DNA from: Chitinophagales bacterium
GTDB taxonomy: Bacteria > Bacteroidota > Bacteroidia > Chitinophagales > Saprospiraceae
Assembly: GCA_013297745.1 (NCBI GenBank)
Contig: JAAFIM010000037.1
Location: forward strand, 1-33,943
Length of the DNA: 33,943 bases
Reading direction: 5' to 3'
Positions 15,057-23,169 of this stretch are shown here, piece by piece (positions within the stretch are counted from its first letter, which is position 1; each line of letters opens with the position of its first letter). The notes under the pieces are model-generated. The model was not told where the DNA came from, ran no database searches, and saw only the letters and a list, made by a program, of their open reading frames with translations. Position numbers and translations under genes: made by a program.

Positions 15057-15911
15057 ATGAAAATCATCAATAGTTCGGCAACGCTGCAAGAGTTTGTAGC
15101 TTATCAGCATCAGCATCAACTTCGGGTAGGATTTATACCCACTATGGGCGCTTTGCACGAGGGGCATTTGGAGTTGATACGTCAATCAATACAATCTGGA
15201 AACCAAGTCCATATTTGTTCTATTTTTGTCAATCCCAAGCAGTTTAATGACGCCAAAGACTTAGAAAAATATCCCCGCCCAATAGAGGCAGATATTCAAA
15301 AATTGGAATCTGTGGGCTGTTCTGTGTTATTTTTGCCCGATTATGAGCAAATTTATCCCGAAAATTGGCAACGTTTTCCTTTCCAATTTGCTAATTTGGA
15401 TACAACAATGGAAGGGCTGCATAGAACTGGGCATTTTGAGGGGGTAGCGCAGGTTGTATATCGTCTTTTACAAATTTGTACCCCCGACCAGATATTTATG
15501 GGGCAAAAAGATTTTCAACAGGTGGCGATAGTGCGTAGTTTGATGAAACAAGCCCATTTGGAGCAAAAAATAGAATTAGTGCGGGTGCCTACAGTTCGCG
15601 AACTTGACGGACTGGCTATGTCTTCTCGCAATATCCGCCTTTCAGCAGAAGGGAGGAAAAGAGCGGTTTTTATCAGCAAAACTTTGTTTTGGTTACAAGC
15701 TAATTATAAAAACTTAACCCCAAATGAAGCCCAAAATCAATCCAAAACGCAACTACAAGCGCAGGGATTGGACGAGATTGACTATTTGGAAATTATCGAT
15801 GCGTTCAGTTTGCAACCTGTAGAAAAATGGGAAGACGCGCTTTCTGTAGTGGTTTGTGTGGTAGTGCGCATAGACGGGGTAAGGCTATTGGATAATGTGA
15901 TTTTATACTAA
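15057..15911 (+). CDS. panC: Pantothenate synthetase
   Basis: PanC joins pantoate and beta-alanine, using ATP, to make pantothenate for coenzyme A. The 284-aa length is standard. The HIGH-type nucleotide motif is PTMGALHEGH at 28-37. Other family motifs are IFVNPKQFN, the GQKDFQQVAIVR segment, PTVRELDGLAMSSRN and the KMSKS-equivalent region after it. It has its own putative promoter and is followed after 33 bp by the pyrophosphatase gene. Pyrophosphatase removes the PPi this reaction releases, but the pairing may be chance. Confidence 0.96.
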   Translation: MKIINSSATLQEFVAYQHQHQLRVGFIPTMGALHEGHLELIRQSIQSGNQVHICSIFVNPKQFNDAKDLEKYPRPIEADIQKLESVGCSVLFLPDYEQIYPENWQRFPFQFANLDTTMEGLHRTGHFEGVAQVVYRLLQICTPDQIFMGQKDFQQVAIVRSLMKQAHLEQKIELVRVPTVRELDGLAMSSRNIRLSAEGRKRAVFISKTLFWLQANYKNLTPNEAQNQSKTQLQAQGLDEIDYLEIIDAFSLQPVEKWEDALSVVVCVVVRIDGVRLLDNVILY

Positions 15912-15944
15912 ACCGATTAAAATTTAAACTCAAAAATAATTATT

Positions 15945-16640
15945 ATGCAAAACGAATTATCAACCCAACTATTATCTGCTTTGGCTACCCGCTTCAAAGC
16001 CCATCCTTGGCATGGTATCAATCCCACCACAAATAAACCCAATTTATTCAGAGCTTATATAGAAACTGTAGTTGGTGACCACATGAAATATGAAATTTGT
16101 AAAAAAACGGGCTATTTGATGGTAGATAGACCGAACAAATTTTCTAATATATTCCCCGCGCTGTACGGTTTTGTGCCCCAAACTTACTGCCGCGAACAAG
16201 TTGCGCAGTTGTGTATGAACGCCACCCAACGCACCAATATAGTAGGCGATGGCGACCCTTTGGATATTTGCATATTGAGCGACCGTCCTTTGGTGCATGG
16301 GGATTTGTTGGTTGATGCGCAAATTATAGGCGGATTTCGGATGATAGATGGGGGAGAGGCGGACGAAAAAATTGTTGCGGTGCTCAAAAATGACCATTCT
16401 TATAGCCATTATGAAGATATTAGCCAATTGCCAGAGATGTTGATTAAAAAAATGAAGCATTATTTTCTCACATATAAGAATGACCCCGACAAACCCAACG
16501 CCAAAGTAGAGGTAGAAATTACCGAAACTTATGGACGTGCGCATGCTTTGGAGGTGATTAAAGCCAGCCAAGCGGATTACCAACAACATTTTGGTTCTGC
16601 TGATGCTAAGTTAGCCGCTATTTTAGCCCAATTGGTATAA
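15945..16640 (+). CDS. ppa: Inorganic pyrophosphatase (family I)
   Basis: The enzyme hydrolyses pyrophosphate to phosphate in the cytoplasm and so drives biosynthetic reactions. The 231-aa product has the family I signature DGDPLDICIL at 102-111 with Asp102, Asp104 and Asp107 as metal ligands. It also has KYEICKKTGYLMVDRP and IFPALYGFVPQTYC, the substrate-binding parts, and a KNDHSY segment. It is longer than the roughly 175-aa E. coli enzyme because of N- and C-terminal extensions. A bidirectional terminator follows. Confidence 0.92.
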   Translation: MQNELSTQLLSALATRFKAHPWHGINPTTNKPNLFRAYIETVVGDHMKYEICKKTGYLMVDRPNKFSNIFPALYGFVPQTYCREQVAQLCMNATQRTNIVGDGDPLDICILSDRPLVHGDLLVDAQIIGGFRMIDGGEADEKIVAVLKNDHSYSHYEDISQLPEMLIKKMKHYFLTYKNDPDKPNAKVEVEITETYGRAHALEVIKASQADYQQHFGSADAKLAAILAQLV

Positions 16641-16660
16641 AAATACCCATTGCATTATAC

Positions 16661-16696
16661 AAAAAAAGCCTTATCTGTGTAGATAAGGCTTTTTTT
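16661..16696. terminator. Bidirectional terminator between ppa and DUF547 gene
   Basis: Seven A plus GCCTTATCT (16661-16676) pair perfectly with AGATAAGGC plus seven T (16681-16696) over a GTGT loop. Convergent genes end on each side, so it can serve both. Confidence 0.93.
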
Positions 16697-16717
16697 ATGG
16701 GAAAAAATGGCGGAAAA

Positions 16718-17440
16718 TTATTTTTTATTTAATTTCCAATCATAATCCATATACTTAATCGTTGGGGACAAATTGAAGGTGGTTTTGCTATATTTGCGCA
16801 CAAAAACAGCCACATTTAGAAAGTCAGCAGCGTACCATTCAAAAATTTTGGACAAACGCAACTCGTTAAAACTGATGACATTATAGCTTTTATTGTTCAA
16901 AAAATCTTTGGTGCGAGTTTCCAACGTTCTATTCAAATCTCCCTCTTCCCAAGCTTTGTTCATTAAAGGCGGGCAAGATGTAGCAGCACAATTTACCGCA
17001 AAATGCACACGGGGTTCTTTCAGCTCTTTTATCAAAATTTCTTTCTCTATAGCGTCAAGGGTATAATCTTTGCCCGCTACGTTGATTTTGGCCGTTGTCC
17101 AAACTTTACCCCCGTCCAAATCCATAATAGAGTTGATATTGGGATATTTTTCGGTTACTTTTTGTATGGTAAAAGCATTGTATAAATTTATCCAATATGC
17201 AATTTTTCTCTCGCGCGACCAAGTTGCTTGAGGGGTATTTTCGCGCAATTTGCCGATATAAGCATCCAATTGGCTTTTATCAGTTTTGAACCCTGCATAA
17301 TCTACCTTACCTGTAGCAGTTACGTGTTTTTGCAATAAAACTGTCCAATCGCTGTGTGCGCTGCTGGTTCTGGTTTGGGCATTAATTTGGGTTTGCGCGA
17401 GGGCAAAAAGGCTAAGAAAACAAAACAATAATTTATTCAT
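16718..17440 (-). CDS. DUF547 secreted protein
   Basis: The 240-aa product has a signal peptide (MNKLLFCFLSLFALAQTQINAQT) and a DUF547 domain, recognised by KIAYWINLYNAFTIQ, LDAIEKEILI, PRVHFAVNCAATSCPPL and a C-terminal KYMDYDWKLN. The conserved Asn, His and Cys suggest an active site distantly related to transglutaminase-like folds, but no activity is established for the family. The open frame extends to 17494, yet the ATG at 17440 places the signal peptide at the N-terminus. It is the last gene of the minus-strand run, before the bidirectional terminator. Confidence 0.87.
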   Translation of the reverse strand: MNKLLFCFLSLFALAQTQINAQTRTSSAHSDWTVLLQKHVTATGKVDYAGFKTDKSQLDAYIGKLRENTPQATWSRERKIAYWINLYNAFTIQKVTEKYPNINSIMDLDGGKVWTTAKINVAGKDYTLDAIEKEILIKELKEPRVHFAVNCAATSCPPLMNKAWEEGDLNRTLETRTKDFLNNKSYNVISFNELRLSKIFEWYAADFLNVAVFVRKYSKTTFNLSPTIKYMDYDWKLNKK

Positions 17441-17507
17441 CGTTGTGAGTTGGTTTAAAATGTTGGTTAATGGATATAAATAGCTGGCTAACAAAAACTA
17501 TGCCAAA

Positions 17508-18287
17508 CTATTTGACTTTAATCCCAGCAGCGAGTTTTTCGAGCGGAATTTCCAGCACAGTGGGTCCCATCGCATAAGCGGCTATTTCGTAAGGGTTGTA
17601 ATAAAAAATAACTTTATTGTCGCTAACGCCGATATTTTGGGCTAATGGTAGATTATTTTTTTCTATAAAGAAACCTGCTCCTTCATAAGTTACATTTTTG
17701 GGTAATTCAGCTTTCCAGTGTTCGCGAAAGGCAGCATCTACGGCAGGCATAATTTTAGCACTATCCAATAACTCATTATTAGTCAATACTTTATTACTTG
17801 CTAAATCGATATTGATAAAACCGCTGTAAGTGCTGGGATGAGCGCCTCCAGCGAAAGAGTAACTATCAAAACCCAAGCAAAGATAAGTGGGGCTTTTATA
17901 ATGATTGCGCATCGTAAACTCAAAATTCCAGCCCATCATCCCCCCTAAGTCGCCGTCGGGATAAGATTCTTTAAAGGCTTTTTGCAAGTAAGCGAACATA
18001 TCTTTGTAATTGCGCAAATTTGCGACTTTTTCGTCGCCCATAGTTAGCACTTCGCATACTTTTTGGTTAATAACCTCATTTATAGCTTCGCTGCCTTTGC
18101 CTTTAGCTACCAACAATTCAACCGTAACGGTTAAATTTTTATCCTTCAAACTGTCTTTTAGCAACTCAAAGCTAAGCGCAGCTTCAGTAACGGCTGGTGG
18201 ATTGGGGGTTACATTGGGGTTGGTTTTTGTACCGCAGGCTGCAAATGTAAGCGCTAAAATCGCGGTTAGGAATAAAGTTTTTTTCAC
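17508..18287 (-). CDS. DUF3298/DUF4163-type lipoprotein
   Basis: MKKTLFLTAILALTFAACGT is a lipoprotein signal (Cys18), followed by an Asn/Pro/Thr-rich linker. The rest of the 259-aa protein matches the RsiV/PdaC-like DUF4163-DUF3298 arrangement: LCLGFDSYSFAGGAHP in the middle and VIFYYNPYEIAAYAMGP near the C-terminus. In RsiV this region binds lysozyme; in other members the role is not known. It lies 67 bp upstream of the DUF547 gene and 44 bp downstream of another lipoprotein gene on the same strand. Confidence 0.85.
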   Translation of the reverse strand: MKKTLFLTAILALTFAACGTKTNPNVTPNPPAVTEAALSFELLKDSLKDKNLTVTVELLVAKGKGSEAINEVINQKVCEVLTMGDEKVANLRNYKDMFAYLQKAFKESYPDGDLGGMMGWNFEFTMRNHYKSPTYLCLGFDSYSFAGGAHPSTYSGFINIDLASNKVLTNNELLDSAKIMPAVDAAFREHWKAELPKNVTYEGAGFFIEKNNLPLAQNIGVSDNKVIFYYNPYEIAAYAMGPTVLEIPLEKLAAGIKVK

Positions 18288-18331
18288 TTGTTGTATAAAT
18301 GATTAAGGTTAAGTATAATAAAAAAAATAAA

Positions 18332-19249
18332 TTATTCAATAATAGGCATTAGCCCCCGCAAACCCATATCTACTACAGGTTCGCCTTTGTTGGCGTCCCA
18401 AAGACCATTAGCATTATAATCCTGCCATTCAAAACTGCGGTTGGTGGAAAGGCTAATAATCACGGTAATATCTTCTTTTTCTTGCCCGGTGATGCTAAGC
18501 GGTTGAGCGAATGCCCCCGTTGCCAAGCAAGAACCAGCAGGAATGGGCGAAGTAGCGTGCAAAGGATTGACTACAGTTGTGGCGCCCGCTGGAGATTGTC
18601 CTTGATTGAGAAAGTTGAAAGTTTGCCCCATATAATTAACCGTGCCTTCGGCTGCCCAAAAACCTTGAGCTTTGTTGCTATTGACCGCTATAGTTTGGGC
18701 ATCTACTTGCACATTTTGGATAAAATTGTTGTAACCCACAAAACTGGCTATACGGGTGGGAATGTCTAATACGACAGGAAAGTTATTTCCATTTATATTA
18801 TGAATACTATCGTAGCGTATGTTGATGTCATAATTTTGGTAGGATAAAGACACCCGCAAATACTCATAAGTGCCTGGACTTAAGTCTTTTATCGGTAAAG
18901 TTAGAAAAACCTCGTTATTGCCTTTTATTATAGCCTCATTAAAATTGATAGCTGTAGCCCCGCCTGTTTGTGTTTCGGGGGCGTGGTAAAGAATTTCGCC
19001 TGCGCCTACAGCCGTAAAAGCATTGCTTGCTAGCTCTACATAGTGCGCGGAAATTTTATGCATATTGGGGCTTTGGGCTGCGTGTCCAGCGGGGAGAGTA
19101 GCGACTTGCCCCAAGTTGTTGAGCCTTTGCTGGGTAGAATCTAAACGGATTTTTAAAATCAAATTGGCTGTACTTTCGCGGTCTGTTTCGCAGCTGGCCA
19201 ATAATAAACAAGCGGCTAAAGCTTGTATCAGTAAGATGCTTTTATTCAT
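18332..19249 (-). CDS. Hypothetical lipoprotein (305 aa)
   Basis: MNKSILLIQALAACLLLASC is a lipoprotein signal with Cys20. The mature protein is beta-rich, with segments such as ANLILKIRLDS and EVFLTLPIKDLSPGTYEYLRVSLSY that resemble surface beta-sandwich lipoproteins of Bacteroidota. Near the C-terminus, DYNANGLWDANKGEPVVDMG looks like a calcium-binding loop of the DxNxDGxxD kind. A related Asn/Asp-rich loop is common in secreted proteins of this phylum. The family is not recognised. Confidence 0.78.
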   Translation of the reverse strand: MNKSILLIQALAACLLLASCETDRESTANLILKIRLDSTQQRLNNLGQVATLPAGHAAQSPNMHKISAHYVELASNAFTAVGAGEILYHAPETQTGGATAINFNEAIIKGNNEVFLTLPIKDLSPGTYEYLRVSLSYQNYDINIRYDSIHNINGNNFPVVLDIPTRIASFVGYNNFIQNVQVDAQTIAVNSNKAQGFWAAEGTVNYMGQTFNFLNQGQSPAGATTVVNPLHATSPIPAGSCLATGAFAQPLSITGQEKEDITVIISLSTNRSFEWQDYNANGLWDANKGEPVVDMGLRGLMPIIE

Positions 19250-19302
19250 ACGGCTATTTATTTGTGAATAAGGGGGTGAGATAAAAAATCTATGTTTTGG
19301 TC

Positions 19303-20196
19303 TTAATCGCTATCTCTTTTGCGTTCTTTTAACCGTTGGAATTGATTTTCGATAAGCATTTGCTTAAATTGGGTTCTATTCAAACTGTTGGCTAACCGAT
19401 AATGAAAATGGTAGTAACCAAACTCCAAATCGTAAAAATCTCTAGTTTGTTCATATCCCAAGTCCAAAAGACAGCCGATTATATCTCTAAACGTGTCCTC
19501 ATTTCTTGTGGCAAATTGGATTTTTTTATGGTCATCAATTCTCAAGTCTGTATCAGCTTCAGTAGAATAGACAACGATTTCCAAAAATCCATTTTCTAGG
19601 GTATCAACGCGATGTTGTTGGAGAAAATCTTTTATGGATTGAGGCGTATTTAGCCACTCATTACCCCATAATTCGGTTTCATTATCGTCCCAATGTTCGT
19701 GTATGTAGATGTAAAAAAGGCTAATAGCGGGCAATAAATCAATTAATTCAAAAAAAACAGGGGTTAAATTCTCTTTATTGAGTACCAACTCCAAGCTAAA
19801 AATTCCAGTTTCTTTATTATGTAATGCTACAAACTTTTCTTCAATTAGCTCGTAATCATATTCGGTATCGTCTGTGCTTTTCACGATGCCTGTAGGCGAA
19901 ACAAAATTCCAATCCGAAGCATCAAGCGGTAATTTATACTTGGTAAGGTTGGGATGCATAAAAACGCCCGCACTAATTTCTACCAGCTCGTTTCTATTCT
20001 CTATAACTTCAAAACTAGTTACAGGGGCAGCTTCTGCCAGGTCGTTATTGTAGAAATTTTGCTTCTGCGCGGCTATAATTACTTTCTCTAGGACGTCACC
20101 CAAATGGTCGCCATAAGCGTAAAAAACGCCTAAAAATCCGGTGTTGGGGCTTTGTTGTCCAGTGATGAGCAAGCCCCAAAGTTCTTGGTTGTTCAT
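19303..20196 (-). CDS. Hypothetical acidic cytosolic protein (297 aa)
   Basis: I do not recognise this protein. The 297-aa product has no signal peptide or membrane segment, is acidic (many Asp/Glu) and aromatic-rich, and contains the stretch IYIHEHWDDNETELWGNEWL. The last 20 residues switch to a basic Lys/Arg-rich tail. Acidic, aromatic, single-domain cytosolic proteins of this kind include immunity proteins and SMI1/KNR4-like proteins, but no motif confirms this. It lies 24 bp after the pruA stop on the same strand, so it is probably transcribed with pruA. Confidence 0.72.
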   Translation of the reverse strand: MNNQELWGLLITGQQSPNTGFLGVFYAYGDHLGDVLEKVIIAAQKQNFYNNDLAEAAPVTSFEVIENRNELVEISAGVFMHPNLTKYKLPLDASDWNFVSPTGIVKSTDDTEYDYELIEEKFVALHNKETGIFSLELVLNKENLTPVFFELIDLLPAISLFYIYIHEHWDDNETELWGNEWLNTPQSIKDFLQQHRVDTLENGFLEIVVYSTEADTDLRIDDHKKIQFATRNEDTFRDIIGCLLDLGYEQTRDFYDLEFGYYHFHYRLANSLNRTQFKQMLIENQFQRLKERKRDSD

Positions 20197-20220
20197 TTAT
20201 TGCTGTGGTTGGAAATCAAA

Positions 20221-21849
20221 CTACTTTTTCAAGAAAGGATAATGATAATCCACAGGCGGCACAAAGTTTTCTTTGATGGTACGGGGCGATGTCCAACGCA
20301 ATAGATTGAGCAAAGAACCCGCTTTATCGTTGGTACCAGACGCGCGGCTGCCGCCAAAAGGCTGTTGGCCGACCACTGCGCCTGTGGGTTTGTCGTTGAT
20401 GTAAAAATTGCCCGCAGAATGGCGAAGTGCTTGCGCTGCTTTTTCTATCACCAACCTATCCGTAGCAAATAAAGCGCCAGTCAATGAATAAGGCGAACCT
20501 TTGTCCGCTAATTCCAACACATTATCCCATTTTTTATCATCAAAAACATAAATGGTTAGCACAGGGCCGAAAATCTCCTCGCGCATAGTTACGTAATCTG
20601 CATCTTTAACCACCAAAACTGTAGGTTCGATAAAATAACCCTCTTTTTTGCTATAATTGCCCCCAGCTATAACCTTCACATTTTTGTCTTTTTGGGCGGC
20701 GGCTATGTAGGCGCTTATTTTATCAAAAGCTTTTTCATCAATTACGGCGTTGATAAAATTGCCAAAATTTTCTACCGTGCCCATTTTCATATCAGCCAAA
20801 TCAGCTAACAGTTGCTTTTCAACGGCTGGCCAAATGCTTTTGGCGATATAAGCGCGGGAAGCTGCCGAACATTTTTGCCCTTGATATTCAAACGCGCCTC
20901 TAGATAAAGCAACCCCTACAGCTTGTGGATTGGCTGAACTATGCGCAATAACATAATCTTTGCCCCCTGTTTCGCCCACCAATCGGGGATAAGTTTTGTA
21001 CTTGCCTATGTTTGCGCCCACAGTTTGCCACATACTTTGGAACGCGCGAGTGCTGCCCGTAAAATGTAAGCCCGCAAAATCGGGGTGATTGAACGCTACA
21101 TTGCCCGTTTCTATGGGGTCGCTGATAACCATATTGATAACCCCGTCTGGCAAACCTGCTTCCTTAAACAAGTCCATAATCACTTTGGCTGAATAAACTT
21201 GTGTTTCTGAAGGTTTCCAAACTACAGTGTTTCCCATCAAAGCAGGCGCAGCGGCAAGATTAGCACATATTGAGGTGAAATTGAAGGGACTAACAGCAAA
21301 AATAAACCCTTCTAAGGCTCTGTACTCCAACCTATTCCAAACTCCGGGCGAAGATATGGGCTGGTCGGCGTATATTTGCTGCATAAAATAGGCGTTAAAA
21401 CGGAAAAAATCAGCCAATTCGCAAGCTGCATCAATTTCGGCTTGGTATACATTTTTGGACTGCGCCAACATAGTTGCCGCATTGATTATGGGGCGGTATT
21501 TGCCCGACAATAAGTCAGCAGCTTTCAAAAATACAGCAGCACGATGCTCCCAACTACAGTTTTCCCAATCTTTTTTGGCTACCAAAGCTGCTTTTATAGC
21601 TTTTTCTACAGTTTGGCTGTTGCCTTGATGATAAGTGCCCAATACGTGGTTTAATTCGTGCGGTGGGCGAATTTTATGCACTTTTTTGGTATAAACAGTT
21701 TGCCCGTTGATAACAGAAGCTACCTCAATTTGCTCACTTTTCATAGCAGCAATTTGTTTTTTTATCTCAGCCCGTTCTTGACTTTGGGCTGCATAATTTA
21801 ATACGGGTTCGTTTTTAGGCACAGGAACTTTAAAAAAAGCGTTTGACAT
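20221..21849 (-). CDS. pruA: L-glutamate gamma-semialdehyde (P5C) dehydrogenase
   Basis: This NAD-dependent aldehyde dehydrogenase oxidises glutamate semialdehyde, formed from 1-pyrroline-5-carboxylate, to glutamate in proline degradation. The 542-aa single-domain form is the type found in Bacteroidota and mitochondria, without the fused proline dehydrogenase of PutA. The catalytic Cys327 lies in FEYQGQKCSAASRAY and the general base Glu293 in LVGETGGKDYV. The NAD-binding HFTGSTRAF segment precedes them, and PTGAVVGQQPFGGSRASGTNDKAG is a P5C dehydrogenase signature. No proline dehydrogenase gene is in the window. A -7-like element lies 43 bp upstream. Confidence 0.96.
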   Translation of the reverse strand: MSNAFFKVPVPKNEPVLNYAAQSQERAEIKKQIAAMKSEQIEVASVINGQTVYTKKVHKIRPPHELNHVLGTYHQGNSQTVEKAIKAALVAKKDWENCSWEHRAAVFLKAADLLSGKYRPIINAATMLAQSKNVYQAEIDAACELADFFRFNAYFMQQIYADQPISSPGVWNRLEYRALEGFIFAVSPFNFTSICANLAAAPALMGNTVVWKPSETQVYSAKVIMDLFKEAGLPDGVINMVISDPIETGNVAFNHPDFAGLHFTGSTRAFQSMWQTVGANIGKYKTYPRLVGETGGKDYVIAHSSANPQAVGVALSRGAFEYQGQKCSAASRAYIAKSIWPAVEKQLLADLADMKMGTVENFGNFINAVIDEKAFDKISAYIAAAQKDKNVKVIAGGNYSKKEGYFIEPTVLVVKDADYVTMREEIFGPVLTIYVFDDKKWDNVLELADKGSPYSLTGALFATDRLVIEKAAQALRHSAGNFYINDKPTGAVVGQQPFGGSRASGTNDKAGSLLNLLRWTSPRTIKENFVPPVDYHYPFLKK

Positions 21850-21891
21850 GATATAGCTGATTTTTATAAAAAAAAATTTTTATCCACGCCG

Positions 21892-21899
21892 CAAAGATA
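21892..21899 (-). promoter_or_regulatory. Putative -7 element (TATCTTTG) for pruA
   Basis: CAAAGATA on the plus strand reads TATCTTTG on the minus strand, followed by GCGGCG, 43 bp upstream of the pruA start. It matches TAnnTTTG. The -33 half is not clear. Confidence 0.5.
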
Positions 21900-21940
21900 G
21901 ATATATTTTTAAAACTAATAGCAGCTTTCAAAAAAAATGT

Positions 21941-21948
21941 TATCTTTG
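21941..21948 (+). promoter_or_regulatory. Putative -7 element (TATCTTTG) facing the DUF4476 gene
   Basis: TATCTTTG followed by CATAATG lies 196 bp before the start at 22144 and diverges from the pruA element 42 bp away. If used, it implies a long 5' leader. I see no riboswitch or open frame in that leader; it is A/T-rich. Confidence 0.4.
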
Positions 21949-22143
21949 CATAATGCTTAATTTTTTGCGAAAAAATAGATTTTTTGTGTAAAAAAATAGG
22001 TTTGGCATAAAATTTGTACAGCGAAATCCGAAATTGTTAGGGCAGAAAGAAGGATGCTTTGTATTATAGTTCATCTTTATTTGATAACTACCCGATAATT
22101 TTAAACATAAAACACAATTATTAATTATCAAAAATTTACAACT

Positions 22144-23106
22144 ATGTTTTTCAACTTAAAAACGACCCTTTGTATGCTTTTATTTGCCGCTTTTTGCTTT
22201 TCTGCTACCGCGCAAAGACACAAAAAAGCCAGCCCAGACACCAATAAAGATAAAAAAGAGGCTAAACCCAATGCTGGAGGCTCAAACAATGGGGCTAATA
22301 ATGCTGGGGCTAGCAACGGCGGCAGCACAGACGATAATGGGGCTAACAGTGGTGGCAGCACAGACGGTAATGGCGGTGGGAATGTAGAGCCTAACGATAA
22401 TGGCGGCAACGATAATAATGGGGCAAAAATTGACCCCAAACAATGCAAAATGAATGCTATTGATGTCAGCGCAACCCGCAATTTGTTGGAACGGACTACT
22501 TTTGAAAGCGAAAAATTGGAAGCTGCCAAAAACCAATTGAAAGGTAAATGTGCTACTTCTGCTCAAATTGCTGAAATTATGGGTATGATGATGAGTGAAA
22601 TGGATAAATTCGATTTTGCCAAATTCGCTTATGCTTATTGTGGCGACCCCCAAAATTATGCGCAGGTAGAAAATGCTTTGTTGTCAGAAATGAATAAATC
22701 CGAACTTCGTAAATTGTATAACAACAACGGAGGCAACAATAACAACGGAGGCAACAATAATAACGGAGGCAACAATAATAACGGAGGCAACAATGGTGAT
22801 GATAATATCGATGCCAAAAAATGCAAAATGAATGGTATTGATATGCAAGGTACAAAAGCGTTATTGGAACGGATGAAGTTTGAGGGGGAAAAATCAGAAA
22901 CTGCAAAAAAACAATTGAAAGGCAAATGCGCTACTTCCGCTCAAATTGCTGAAATTATGGGTTTGTTTAGTATGGATGGTATGAAATTGGATTTTGCTGA
23001 CTTTGCGCGGGAGTATTGTAGCGACCCTCAAAATTCTGCGGTTATTGAAAATGTATTTAGTAGCGAAGGGTATAAAATGATGATTAGACGGACTTATGGC
23101 AAGTAA
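22144..23106 (+). CDS. Secreted protein with two DUF4476 domains
   Basis: The 320-aa product has a signal peptide (residues 1-24, ending ATAQ) and then a Gly/Asn/Asp/Ser-rich linker to about 96. Two DUF4476-like domains follow at 101-193 and 227-320, separated by an Asn-Gly linker (194-219) of NNNNGG repeats. Both domains share CKMNxID, LLERxxFExEK, QLKGKCATSAQIAEIMG, a DFAxFA helix and a YCxDPQN motif, so they arose by duplication. DUF4476 is common in Bacteroidota secreted proteins and has no known activity. The conserved Cys residues in each domain could form a disulfide. A bidirectional terminator follows. Confidence 0.85.
   Translation: MFFNLKTTLCMLLFAAFCFSATAQRHKKASPDTNKDKKEAKPNAGGSNNGANNAGASNGGSTDDNGANSGGSTDGNGGGNVEPNDNGGNDNNGAKIDPKQCKMNAIDVSATRNLLERTTFESEKLEAAKNQLKGKCATSAQIAEIMGMMMSEMDKFDFAKFAYAYCGDPQNYAQVENALLSEMNKSELRKLYNNNGGNNNNGGNNNNGGNNNNGGNNGDDNIDAKKCKMNGIDMQGTKALLERMKFEGEKSETAKKQLKGKCATSAQIAEIMGLFSMDGMKLDFADFAREYCSDPQNSAVIENVFSSEGYKMMIRRTYGK
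22720..22797 (+). repeat. 18-bp coding minisatellite (NNNNGG linker)
   Basis: About four imperfect 18-bp units built on AACAATAATAACGGAGGC encode the Asn/Gly linker between the two DUF4476 domains. The unit keeps the frame, so copy number can change linker length without breaking the gene. Confidence 0.8.
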
Positions 23107-23125
23107 TGTTGCGATGAGCCAAAAT

Positions 23126-23165
23126 GGAAAAACTCTTAAGTGTATAACTTAAGAGTTTTTTTTAT
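23126..23165. terminator. Bidirectional terminator
   Basis: AACTCTTAAGT (23131-23141) and ACTTAAGAGTT (23147-23157) form an 11-bp stem with a 5-base loop, flanked by A on the left and T on the right. Convergent genes end on each side. Confidence 0.9.
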
Positions 23166-23169
23166 ATTA

